This document shows positions 1-5,171 of a DNA stretch of 6,704 bases, piece after piece (within the stretch, counting starts at the first letter, position 1; the number at the start of each line of letters is the position of its first letter). Origin of the DNA: Betaproteobacteria bacterium (GTDB taxonomy: Bacteria > Pseudomonadota > Gammaproteobacteria > Burkholderiales > SG8-41); the NCBI GenBank assembly GCA_016177355.1, contig JACOVL010000124.1:1-6704 (forward strand). Direction: 5' to 3'. The notes under the pieces were generated by a model, which had not been told where the DNA came from, ran no database searches, and was given only the letters and a program-made list of their open reading frames with translations. The position numbers and the translations under genes were made by a program.

Positions 1-411
1 CCTCTCGTGTTCACCAACGGCGTGTTCGACCTCCTGCACCGCGGGCACGTCACCTATCTCGCGCAGGCGCGCGCGCTCGGCGCGAGCCTCATCGTCGCCG
101 TCAACGCCGACGCCTCGGCCAGGACGCTCGGCAAGGGGGATGGCCGGCCGATCAACAAGCTGGAGGACCGCCTCGCGGTCATCGCCGCCCTCGAGGCCGT
201 GAACCTGGTCACCTGGTTCGACGAGGACACGCCGCTGAAGCTCATCCTCGCGCTCAAGCCCGACGTGCTCGCGAAAGGCGGGGACTGGAAGCCGGAAGCG
301 ATCGTCGGCGCGAAGGAAGTGCAGGCCTGGGGCGGCGCCGTGCACTCGATACCGTTCCAGCACCAGCGCTCCACCACCGACCTGCTCGCCCGCATCCGCG
401 GCAAGTCCTGA
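1..411 (+). CDS. rfaE2: D-glycero-beta-D-manno-heptose 1-phosphate adenylyltransferase, 5'-truncated
   Basis: Transfers AMP from ATP to heptose 1-phosphate to give ADP-heptose, a cytoplasmic step supplying heptose to the LPS inner core. The frame is open from the first base, so the real start lies outside the window; 136 residues are visible. The visible part opens with the nucleotidyltransferase motif NGVFDLLHRGH (HxGH at visible residues 13-16). It continues with AVNAD (33-37), AKGGDW (91-96) and the C-terminal STTDLL (124-129), all as in the C-terminal half of E. coli HldE. The protein ends just after this domain. In many betaproteobacteria this domain is a separate protein (RfaE2) and not fused to the kinase, but whether a kinase domain precedes it here cannot be seen. 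Its TGA lies one base from the stop of the convergent SPOR gene. Family assignment is firm; about 20-25 residues are probably missing if the protein is stand-alone. Confidence 0.93.
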   Translation, partial: PLVFTNGVFDLLHRGHVTYLAQARALGASLIVAVNADASARTLGKGDGRPINKLEDRLAVIAALEAVNLVTWFDEDTPLKLILALKPDVLAKGGDWKPEAIVGAKEVQAWGGAVHSIPFQHQRSTTDLLARIRGKS

Positions 412-412
412 T

Positions 413-1096
413 TCAGCTCTTGGAAGGCTGCGCCGGCGGGCACGGCCCGGCCTTGATCTCGCTGCCGGGAAATTCCTGCTGGATCTCGGCGAGCTTCGCC
501 ACCGCCGCCGCGCCCGGCTCGCGCACGAAGAACGCGACCTGCTTGAGGAAGTTCTCGCGCCGCTCCGCGACGGCCGAGCGCACGCCGCGCTCCCTGAGCC
601 GGGCCAGGAACGCCTGCGCCGCCTCGTCGGTGCGGAAGATGCCGAGCGAGATCGCGTTGCGCCACTGGCCCGCGTCCTGCACCACGAAGAACTCCGTGAC
701 GCCGAGCGCTTTCAATTCGCCCACCTTGCGGTCAACCTCGGCCCGGGTCTTGAGCGGGGGCATATAGACCCACCAGCCGCCGGCGTCGGTGACCGAGCGC
801 TCGATTCTCTCCTGCGGCAGCTCCAGGCGGGCGAGCGCGGCGTCAGCCCGTGTCACATCGGGCCCGGCGAAGACGCCCCATTCCACGCATGCCGAAGGGG
901 CTGCCGAAGCGGTCTTCGCCGGCGGAGGTTTCGGCCGTTCCACCACGGGTCCGGCCGCCGCCTTCACCAGCTTGATCCTCTCGGGGCTGATCTGCAGCTG
1001 CGGGATCGAGTCCGCGCCGTTGCCCTCGCGCGTGACGTGCGCGTATGCGAACAGCACCAGGTTCGCCAGCACCAGCAGCAGGAAAACGGCTCTCAT
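413..1096 (-). CDS. SPOR-domain membrane-anchored protein
   Basis: A 227-residue protein with one N-terminal hydrophobic segment (about residues 3-19), then a Pro/Ala/Lys-rich linker (about 45-68). A C-terminal region (about 107-180) resembles a SPOR domain: WWVYMPPLKTRAE, then a helix, a FFVV strand, and SLGIFRTDEAAQAFLARLRERG. SPOR domains bind peptidoglycan lacking stem peptides and usually place proteins at the division septum. The expected topology is a short cytoplasmic start with the bulk in the periplasm. Start: the ATG at 1096 directly precedes the hydrophobic segment and no in-frame start lies in the 43-bp gap to coaX. No good Shine-Dalgarno sequence precedes it (CATCATCAAGCC). It is the last gene of birA-coaX-SPOR, and the upstream gap is largely filled by the TGACTGG tandem repeat. 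A second weaker repeat-like segment (about 71-105, VEWGVFAGPD) may be a degenerate SPOR half. The SPOR call rests on pattern resemblance; the cellular role is inferred. Confidence 0.82.
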   Translation of the reverse strand: MRAVFLLLVLANLVLFAYAHVTREGNGADSIPQLQISPERIKLVKAAAGPVVERPKPPPAKTASAAPSACVEWGVFAGPDVTRADAALARLELPQERIERSVTDAGGWWVYMPPLKTRAEVDRKVGELKALGVTEFFVVQDAGQWRNAISLGIFRTDEAAQAFLARLRERGVRSAVAERRENFLKQVAFFVREPGAAAVAKLAEIQQEFPGSEIKAGPCPPAQPSKS

Positions 1097-1110
1097 GGCT
1101 TGATGATGCG

Positions 1111-1138
1111 TGACTGGTGACTGGTGACTGGTGACTGG
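1111..1138. repeat. Heptanucleotide tandem repeat (TGACTGG)x4
   Basis: Four perfect head-to-tail copies of TGACTGG (read as CCAGTCA on the coding strand) fill most of the 43-bp gap between the coaX stop and the SPOR-gene start. The tract lies outside both reading frames. Changing the copy number would alter only the spacing between two co-transcribed genes. Heptamer arrays of this kind are known as dispersed intergenic repeats in several bacterial groups; whether this one belongs to a genome-wide family cannot be judged here. Confidence 0.95.
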
Positions 1139-1139
1139 T

Positions 1140-1874
1140 TCATTTGCCCTCTTCCAGAGCTATGCGAACGAGTCCCTCCAGCACCAGATTATCCACGACC
1201 TCGACGCCCCCGTTAAGCTGCGGCGCGAGCCGCGCGACCGCCCCACCCGAGAGCACGATGAGCGGGGCGGCCTGCCCGGCTTCGCGCAGGTAGCGCTGCA
1301 TGCGTTCGACCGCCCCGGCGAGCGCGTTCACCGCGCCGCTCTCGATCGCGTCCGCGGTGCGGGCCGGGAAAAACGAGAACTGTCCGGGCCCGGCCTTGAG
1401 TCCCGCGGTGCCGCGCGCAAGCGATTCGCGCATCAGGTCCGCCCCCGGGACGATCATCCCGCCGAGGAAGACCCCGTCGCCGGCGAGCGCATCCACCGTC
1501 ATCGTGGTGCCGGCGCCCACCACGACGCACGGCCCCCGGTAGAGATGCCAGGCGCCGATCAGCGCGGCCCAGCGATCGGCGCCGAGCTGCCCCGGATCGT
1601 CGTACGAGCTGCGAACGCCGCACTGGCTCGCCGCGCCGCGGACAAAACGGATGCGGCGATGGAGCCGGCGCGCCGCTGCCGTGAGCGAGCGCTCCACCTG
1701 GTCGCCGGCGACATTGGTTGCGATGACAGCCTGCGGCGCAGGCAAGCGCTCCCACGCCGCGCCGAGGCTGTCCGCTTCTATCGTCGGCACCCAGGACTGG
1801 CGCAGCCACGCACCGTCCTCGGCGAGGCCCCACTTGACCCGGCTGTTGCCGGCGTCGATCGCCAGAATCCTCAC
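1140..1874 (-). CDS. coaX: Type III pantothenate kinase
   Basis: Phosphorylates pantothenate, the first committed step of coenzyme A synthesis, in the cytoplasm. CoaX enzymes are not feedback-inhibited by CoA. Motifs in order, numbered from the GTG start: phosphate-binding DAGNSRVKW (7-15); YDDPGQLGADRW (91-102) with the catalytic-base Asp of the GxDR motif at 100; VVVGAGTTMTVDAL (117-130), equivalent to the usual DxGTAxTxD; and GGMIVPGADLM (138-148). At the position usually holding Asp in DxGTA there is Gly120. The length of 244 residues is normal for the family. I chose GTG at 1874 because it gives VRILAIDAGNS, where this family begins, and GGGG lies 7 nt upstream. An ATG at 1919 would add 15 residues (MRLSAFICGCIWGVR) encoded mainly by the intergenic repeat at 1889-1920. 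Second gene of the birA-coaX-SPOR block. Some betaproteobacterial homologues were first described as Baf (Bvg accessory factor). Confidence 0.93.
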   Translation of the reverse strand: MRILAIDAGNSRVKWGLAEDGAWLRQSWVPTIEADSLGAAWERLPAPQAVIATNVAGDQVERSLTAAARRLHRRIRFVRGAASQCGVRSSYDDPGQLGADRWAALIGAWHLYRGPCVVVGAGTTMTVDALAGDGVFLGGMIVPGADLMRESLARGTAGLKAGPGQFSFFPARTADAIESGAVNALAGAVERMQRYLREAGQAAPLIVLSGGAVARLAPQLNGGVEVVDNLVLEGLVRIALEEGK

Positions 1875-1886
1875 CCGAACACCCCA
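1872..1886 (-). promoter_or_regulatory. coaX ribosome binding site and GTG start
   Basis: On the minus strand GGGG, then TGTTCGG (7 nt), then GTG. This spacing supports the GTG at 1874 over the upstream ATG at 1919, whose leader lies inside the short intergenic repeat. Confidence 0.6.
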
Positions 1887-1888
1887 AA

Positions 1889-1920
1889 TGCAACCGCAGA
1901 TGAACGCAGATAAACGCAAA
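1889..1920 (-). repeat. Short intergenic repeat, copy A (inverted partner of 1990-2021)
   Basis: Read on the minus strand this 32-mer carries two near-identical decamers, TTTATCTGCG and TTCATCTGCG. It matches copy B at 1990-2021 (plus strand) at 25 of 32 positions by my count. The copies are in opposite orientation and 69 bp apart. Sequences of the TTCATCTGCG type occur repeatedly between genes in many bacterial genomes, to my recollection. It lies immediately upstream of the coaX ribosome binding site and creates a false N-terminal extension of coaX. Confidence 0.8.
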
Positions 1921-1989
1921 TAGTGAAACCCGATTCAGGGAGGCTCCTATTATTCATGTTCAGGGTTTGGCATCTGAATCTTGATTCTA
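1921..1989. other. Core between inverted repeat copies A and B
   Basis: A 69-bp AT-richer spacer with no gene. It holds two overlapping, mutually exclusive pairings: AAACCC (1926-1931) with GGGTTT (1963-1968), and GATTCAG (1932-1938) with CTGAATC (1974-1980). There is also a near-direct repeat, ATTCAGGG/GTTCAGGG. No oligo-T tract follows a stem, so I do not call a terminator. With copies A and B the whole stretch 1889-2021 resembles a small inverted-repeat-bounded element. Confidence 0.5.
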
Positions 1990-2021
1990 TCCGTGTTCAT
2001 CGGCGTTCATCGGCGGTTTCA
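1990..2021 (+). repeat. Short intergenic repeat, copy B (inverted partner of 1889-1920)
   Basis: A 32-mer built on two perfect tandem decamers GTTCATCGGC (1995-2004 and 2005-2014). It is 25/32 identical by my count to the reverse complement of 1889-1920, and ends two bases before the birA stop codon (2023-2025). Its closeness to the stop suggests it sits at the edge of the intergenic region; no target-site duplication is visible around the pair. Confidence 0.8.
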
Positions 2022-2022
2022 A

Positions 2023-3006
2023 TCAGCTTTTTGACCCGGGGCGCACGCTGATCTCGCCGCTGTGGTAGCGCTTCGTTCCCGCGCGCGTCTGGAGCATGAG
2101 CGCGCCGTCCTCCGCCACGCCGAGCGCCCGCCCGCGCCGGCGCGCGCCATCCGGGAGCAGCAGCGTGACGGGCCTGCCCTGGGAGGCGTGGCGGCTCTGC
2201 CACTCGGCGCGCAGCGGCGCGAAGCCCTCGCGCGCGTATGCCTCCAGCACGCCGTGCATCCCGATCAGCAGTTGCGCGAGCAACGCGTTGCGGTCGGGCG
2301 CGTGTCCGCAGACTTCATCGAGATCGGCCGCCGCTTGACCGATGCGCGCGCGCGTCGTGGCCGCCAGGCGCACGTTGAGCCCGACGCCGATCACCGCCAC
2401 CGTCGGCCCCAGCGCATCGCCCTGTATCTCGATCAGGATACCGGCGAGCTTGCGGCCGCGCCACAGCACGTCGTTTGGCCACTTGAGCGTTATGCCGCGC
2501 GCGCCAGCGGCATCCAGCGCCCGGGCGAGCGCGACACTCACCGCGAGCGGCAGGCCCGAAAGCGCCCCCGCTCCGCGCGCAAATCGCCACAGCAGCGAGA
2601 AAGTGAGCGCGCCGCCGACGCCGGCGTGCCACGCGCGCCCCAGCCGCCCACGCCCCCCCGATTGCCATTCGGCGGCAAGCACGGTGCCGGCGGGCGCGCC
2701 GGCTGTCGCACGTCCGAGCAACAGCGTGTTGGTCGAAACCACGGCCGGGCGAATATCGAGGGTAAAACGCGCGTGATGCCCGCCAAGATGCCGCCCGATC
2801 CGAGCGGGATCGAGCAGCGTCAAAGGTTGCGGCAGGCGGTAGCCGCGGCCGTGCACCCGGTAGACGTCGAGCTGCATCGCCTCGAGTTCGCGCACCGCGT
2901 TCCACACGCTGGCGCGGGAAACATCGAGGCGCCGCGCCAGCGCCTCGCCGGAATGGAACTCGCCGTCGGCCAGCAGCTTCAGCACGCTCGAGGTCAGCGC
3001 TTTCAT
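2023..3006 (-). CDS. birA: Biotin--[acetyl-CoA-carboxylase] ligase / biotin repressor
   Basis: Activates biotin to biotinyl-AMP and attaches it to the biotin carboxyl carrier protein of acetyl-CoA carboxylase. Group II members also repress biotin genes through an N-terminal DNA-binding domain. That domain is present: a winged helix-turn-helix at about 8-58, with GEALARRLDVSRASVWNAVRELE as the HTH core and GRGYRL as the wing. The catalytic core follows: STNT (91-94), the biotinyl-AMP loop GGRGRLGRAW (117-126), KWPNDVLWRGRKLAGILIE (175-193) and GVGLNV (207-212). A C-terminal SH3-like domain (about 275-323) ends VRPGSKS. The length of 327 is typical of bifunctional BirA. The ATG at 3006 gives the expected MKALTSSVLKLLADGEFHSG; the Shine-Dalgarno sequence is weak. 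First gene of the birA-coaX-SPOR block. Its promoter must lie in the 21 bp before the upstream terminator's T tract or overlap that terminator. Whether it represses biotin genes here cannot be told. Confidence 0.95.
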   Translation of the reverse strand: MKALTSSVLKLLADGEFHSGEALARRLDVSRASVWNAVRELEAMQLDVYRVHGRGYRLPQPLTLLDPARIGRHLGGHHARFTLDIRPAVVSTNTLLLGRATAGAPAGTVLAAEWQSGGRGRLGRAWHAGVGGALTFSLLWRFARGAGALSGLPLAVSVALARALDAAGARGITLKWPNDVLWRGRKLAGILIEIQGDALGPTVAVIGVGLNVRLAATTRARIGQAAADLDEVCGHAPDRNALLAQLLIGMHGVLEAYAREGFAPLRAEWQSRHASQGRPVTLLLPDGARRRGRALGVAEDGALMLQTRAGTKRYHSGEISVRPGSKS

Positions 3007-3011
3007 GGCAG

Positions 3012-3026
3012 GGCTATAGAATAGCC
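3012..3026. promoter_or_regulatory. Inverted repeat between cytochrome terminator and birA start
   Basis: GGCTAT-AGA-ATAGCC: perfect 6-bp arms around 3 nt, 5 bp upstream of the birA ATG and next to the T tract of the upstream terminator. On the minus strand it contains TATTCT, a possible -10, but I see no convincing -35. It could be a small operator, a leader hairpin, or chance. Confidence 0.35.
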
Positions 3027-3027
3027 G

Positions 3028-3056
3028 AAAAAAAACGCCCCGAACCCGCCGGGGCG
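3028..3056 (-). terminator. Rho-independent terminator of the cytochrome operon
   Basis: On the minus strand: stem CGCCCCG / CGGGGCG (7 bp, loop of 7 nt), followed at once by eight T residues (A tract 3028-3035 on the plus strand). It lies 67 bp beyond the stop of the diheme cytochrome gene and closes that transcription unit just before birA, which is transcribed in the same direction. Confidence 0.9.
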
Positions 3057-3070
3057 CCGCCGTGGGCTGC

Positions 3071-3098
3071 CGGGCGGGCCGCGCATCGGGCCCGCCTG
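3071..3098. other. GC-rich hairpin downstream of the diheme cytochrome gene
   Basis: Perfect 8-bp arms GGCGGGCC (3073-3080) and GGCCCGCC (3089-3096) around an 8-nt loop, between the cytochrome stop (3123) and the terminator (3028-3056). It has no T tract of its own. It could protect the mRNA 3' end or cause a pause before the terminator. The role is inferred. Confidence 0.6.
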
Positions 3099-3122
3099 CG
3101 GTGACGAGAGCGCTGTCGCCCT

Positions 3123-4451
3123 TTACTTGATCTGCACGGCGTTGATATCGCCGTCTTTCCTGCCCAGGCTCAGCTTGAGCGGGAAGCTGACGTGATGGAA
3201 ACGCGCGGTGACGTTGTCATCGTGTATGGCCAGCCCGATCGGATAGGTCTCGCCGGGCTTGAGCGCGATGTCGTCCTTGTTGCCGGTGTTGAGCCTGCGC
3301 GTCCACAGCAGGTTCCAGCCGCCGTTGGCGAAGGTCGCGGCCACCGCGTTGTCAGCCGCGCTTCCCTCCGGCGCTTGCAGGCCCTGCTTCACCATGAGAT
3401 CGCCGTTCTTCCACTTGTAGTTCGGATCGTAGGGCGCCCGGTTCTTGGTCGTCAGGAGCGGCGCCTTGGGATTGCGGAACTCCGCCTCGGTCAGTCCTGC
3501 CCGCCCCTGGTTCCTGGCGGGGTCGAACATGAATATCGGCTGGCCCTTCGCGCCATCCCAGTTGCCGAAGAACGGGTTCTTGCCGCTGTCGAAAGCGCGG
3601 TACTCGATCAAGTAGCCGTCATCTGCCGCGCCCACCGGGTTCGAGCGGTAGCCGCGCCATTGCCAGAGCTCGAGGAATACGCCCTTCGCTCTCAGCGCGT
3701 CGATCTCTGGCTTGGACTTGATCTTGTCCCAGCCTCCGGTCGGGCCCATCGCCGTGCGGCTCTCGGCAACGTACTTGCGGATATCGTCTTTCTTCATTCC
3801 CGCCGCGCCGAGGATCGGGTGCGCCTGCACTTCCGCTTTCTTCGGCTCGTTCGGCATGTAGCGCATGTCGTTATGGCAGGTCGCCCAGCAGCCCTGGCTG
3901 TTGAACGCCGGCACGCTTTTGCCGTCGCCCAGCATGATCGTGAAGCGGTCTTCGTACGAGGCCTTCATCTTGCCGGCGGCGACGGCGGCGTTGTTGCGGT
4001 TGGTCGCGTAGTTCTCCCATTTGCCGTCCTTGTAGACGACATATTCATGGAACGCACCGGCCTCCTTCGCTGGCCAGAAGATCTTCATGTACAGGTTCTG
4101 GTTGTCGTAGGCCGCCTGCATGGCGACCTTGATCGTGCCGCGCTTGCCGGCGACGGGGTTCGGTTCGAGCCGCTTGCCGGCGGCGATCTTGTCGCCGATG
4201 TCCGCTTCCTCGCCTTTGTGACAATTCAGGCAGTTCTCGCCACCGAGCACCGCCTTGGCGGCGCCCTTGCGATGCTCCTTGCCCGTCACGAACTCGAGCG
4301 AAGCCTGCCCGGGATAGAACAGGGTGATCTCGCTCTTGGGCGCCACGGACCAGTTCACCCTGGAAGCGTCGGCGGCCCAGCCCGGCGCCGCCAGGATCGC
4401 AGCCATGGCTGCAACGGTCGCCACGTTCAGTTTCATTGTGATGCGTTTCAT
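3123..4451 (-). CDS. Periplasmic diheme c-type cytochrome with EB_dh-like haem-binding domain
   Basis: A secreted cytochrome of 442 residues. Signal peptide: positive KR start, hydrophobic 9-22, likely cleavage after GWA (residue 26 or 27). Two c-haem sites: CLNCH (74-78), standard CX2CH, and CWATCH (188-193), a CX3CH spacing, followed by NDMRYMP. These are the only four cysteines. The remainder (about 105-440: IKVAMQAAYDNQNLYMKIFWPA, ELWQWRGYRSNPVG, GGWNLLWTRRL, YPIGLAIHDDN) resembles the ethylbenzene-dehydrogenase-related (EB_dh) family, whose founding member is the haem b gamma subunit of ethylbenzene dehydrogenase. This call is from memory, not a search. Start: the ATG at 4451 has AAGAGGT 8 nt upstream; a GTG at 4457 is too close to it. 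It lies 28 bp after the tetraheme NapC-like gene and is followed by a terminator. Likely role: receives electrons from that protein, or acts as a haem sensor or carrier. The terminal acceptor is unknown. Confidence 0.8.
   Translation of the reverse strand: MKRITMKLNVATVAAMAAILAAPGWAADASRVNWSVAPKSEITLFYPGQASLEFVTGKEHRKGAAKAVLGGENCLNCHKGEEADIGDKIAAGKRLEPNPVAGKRGTIKVAMQAAYDNQNLYMKIFWPAKEAGAFHEYVVYKDGKWENYATNRNNAAVAAGKMKASYEDRFTIMLGDGKSVPAFNSQGCWATCHNDMRYMPNEPKKAEVQAHPILGAAGMKKDDIRKYVAESRTAMGPTGGWDKIKSKPEIDALRAKGVFLELWQWRGYRSNPVGAADDGYLIEYRAFDSGKNPFFGNWDGAKGQPIFMFDPARNQGRAGLTEAEFRNPKAPLLTTKNRAPYDPNYKWKNGDLMVKQGLQAPEGSAADNAVAATFANGGWNLLWTRRLNTGNKDDIALKPGETYPIGLAIHDDNVTARFHHVSFPLKLSLGRKDGDINAVQIK
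3873..3890 (-). other. Atypical CX3CH haem c attachment motif (CWATCH)
   Basis: Codons TGC TGG GCG ACC TGC CAT on the minus strand encode Cys188-Trp-Ala-Thr-Cys192-His193. Three residues separate the cysteines where the standard motif has two. The frame is continuous on both sides, so no frameshift explains the extra residue. Confidence 0.85.
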
Positions 4452-4479
4452 GGTCACGTACCTCTTGATTGAAGGCAGA

Positions 4480-5085
4480 TCACTTTTCCTTGCCGAGCGC
4501 GAGTTCGTCCGGCCCGGGCCCGTCGGGCTCCTTGTGCGCGATGCCGGAGTGGCAGTCGATGCAGGTCGTCCCCCGGGCCTTCGCTTTTTCGTGGCTGTTC
4601 CTGGCCCTTTGAGACTGCAGTTCCGCCTTCATCGCAACCTCGGTGTGGCAATTGCGGCATTCCAGCGAGTCGGTCTCCTTCATGCGCGTCCACACCCGCT
4701 TGGCAAGCTCATAGCGCCGCTTCTCGAACTTCTCCTTGGTGTCGATCACGCCGGTGAGCTTGCCCCATAGCTCGAAGCTCGCCTCCACCTTGCGGATCAG
4801 CATGGGGCCCGGCTCGCGCGGCACGTGGCAGTCGGAGCAGATGGCGCGCACGCCGGTGCGGTTCTTGTCGTGAATGGTGTCCTTGTATTCGGCGTAGACG
4901 TTTTCGCGCATCTCGTGGCAGCTGATGCAGAACTTCTCCTGGTTGGTCCAGGCGAGGCCCGCGGCCCCGCCCGCCATCAGCACGCCGCCGACGGCGAGCG
5001 CCAGCAGCGTCGTGCCGGTGACGAGCGTCGTCCGCGCGCAGGTTTCGCACCGCTCGCGCAACGACTGCCAGGCTTGTTTGATCAC
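4480..5085 (-). CDS. NapC/NirT-family membrane tetraheme cytochrome c (quinol dehydrogenase)
   Basis: Oxidises membrane quinol and passes electrons to periplasmic redox proteins. The protein has 201 residues, normal for the family. It has a cytoplasmic N-terminus (1-18), one transmembrane anchor (about 19-46, uncleaved) and a periplasmic domain with four CX2CH haem sites: CISCH (53-57), CSDCH (83-87), CRNCH (143-147) and CIDCH (175-179). Family signatures include FCISCHEMRENVYAEYKDT, NRTGVRAICSDCHVP, GVIDTKEKFE and CIDCHSGIAHK, close to E. coli NapC as I recall it. Odd: the cytoplasmic tail carries CETC (Cys13, Cys16), a pair I do not expect in NapC/NirT. Start: GTG at 5085 with AGGAG 7 nt upstream. 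First gene of a two-gene unit; an FNR-type box lies upstream. It is not beside nap, nir, nrf or tor catalytic genes in this window, so its partner is probably the diheme cytochrome that follows. I give no gene symbol because the specific subfamily is uncertain. Confidence 0.92.
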   Translation of the reverse strand: MIKQAWQSLRERCETCARTTLVTGTTLLALAVGGVLMAGGAAGLAWTNQEKFCISCHEMRENVYAEYKDTIHDKNRTGVRAICSDCHVPREPGPMLIRKVEASFELWGKLTGVIDTKEKFEKRRYELAKRVWTRMKETDSLECRNCHTEVAMKAELQSQRARNSHEKAKARGTTCIDCHSGIAHKEPDGPGPDELALGKEK

Positions 5086-5098
5086 CGCGTTTCTCCTG
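5083..5098 (-). promoter_or_regulatory. Ribosome binding site deciding the GTG start of the NapC-like gene
   Basis: Minus strand AGGAG, then AAACGCG (7 nt), then GTG. A strong Shine-Dalgarno sequence at good spacing fixes the GTG. The ATG just upstream (5101) is in another frame and overlaps this site. Confidence 0.85.
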
Positions 5099-5128
5099 CA
5101 TCTTGTTTATGGACGCGTCATTGGATGC

Positions 5129-5134
5129 TATATA
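5129..5134 (-). promoter_or_regulatory. -10 element of the NapC-like cytochrome operon
   Basis: TATATA on the minus strand (CTTATATAG context). Its centre is 33 bp from the centre of the FNR-type box, about what is expected when the activator sits near -41.5. The start site would be near 5123, giving a leader of about 38 nt that includes the AGGAG site. Confidence 0.6.
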
Positions 5135-5157
5135 AGCCCGGATGGTGGCATCAAGTG

Positions 5158-5171
5158 TTGATGTAGGTCAA
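5158..5171 (-). promoter_or_regulatory. FNR/ANR/DNR-type operator upstream of the cytochrome operon
   Basis: TTGAT-GTAG-GTCAA on the plus strand, TTGAC-CTAC-ATCAA on the minus strand: 9 of 10 conserved positions of the FNR consensus TTGAT-N4-ATCAA. Placement relative to the -10 at 5129-5134 fits a class II (about -41.5) activated promoter. No clear -35 box is needed or seen. FNR (oxygen-sensing) and DNR-like (nitric oxide-sensing) regulators bind nearly the same sequence, so the regulator cannot be named. Confidence 0.78.

Noticed and set aside
1875..1919. A 15-residue N-terminal extension of coaX starting at the ATG at 1919.
   Set aside because: It is encoded mainly by the dispersed intergenic repeat, does not resemble the family N-terminus, and the GTG at 1874 has a suitable ribosome binding site.
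2062..3024. A 320-codon plus-strand open frame antisense to birA.
   Set aside because: Arg/Gln/Ala-rich product without motifs; the minus strand encodes an intact BirA with all catalytic motifs.
4452..4457. GTG at 4457 as the start of the diheme cytochrome.
   Set aside because: Only about 2 nt from the AGAGGT ribosome binding site; the ATG at 4451 has proper 8-nt spacing.
3192..4472. A 426-codon plus-strand open frame antisense to the diheme cytochrome gene.
   Set aside because: A shadow of the GC-rich coding strand: low-complexity Arg/Val/Ala-rich product, no recognisable domain, while the opposite strand encodes a clear signal peptide and haem motifs.
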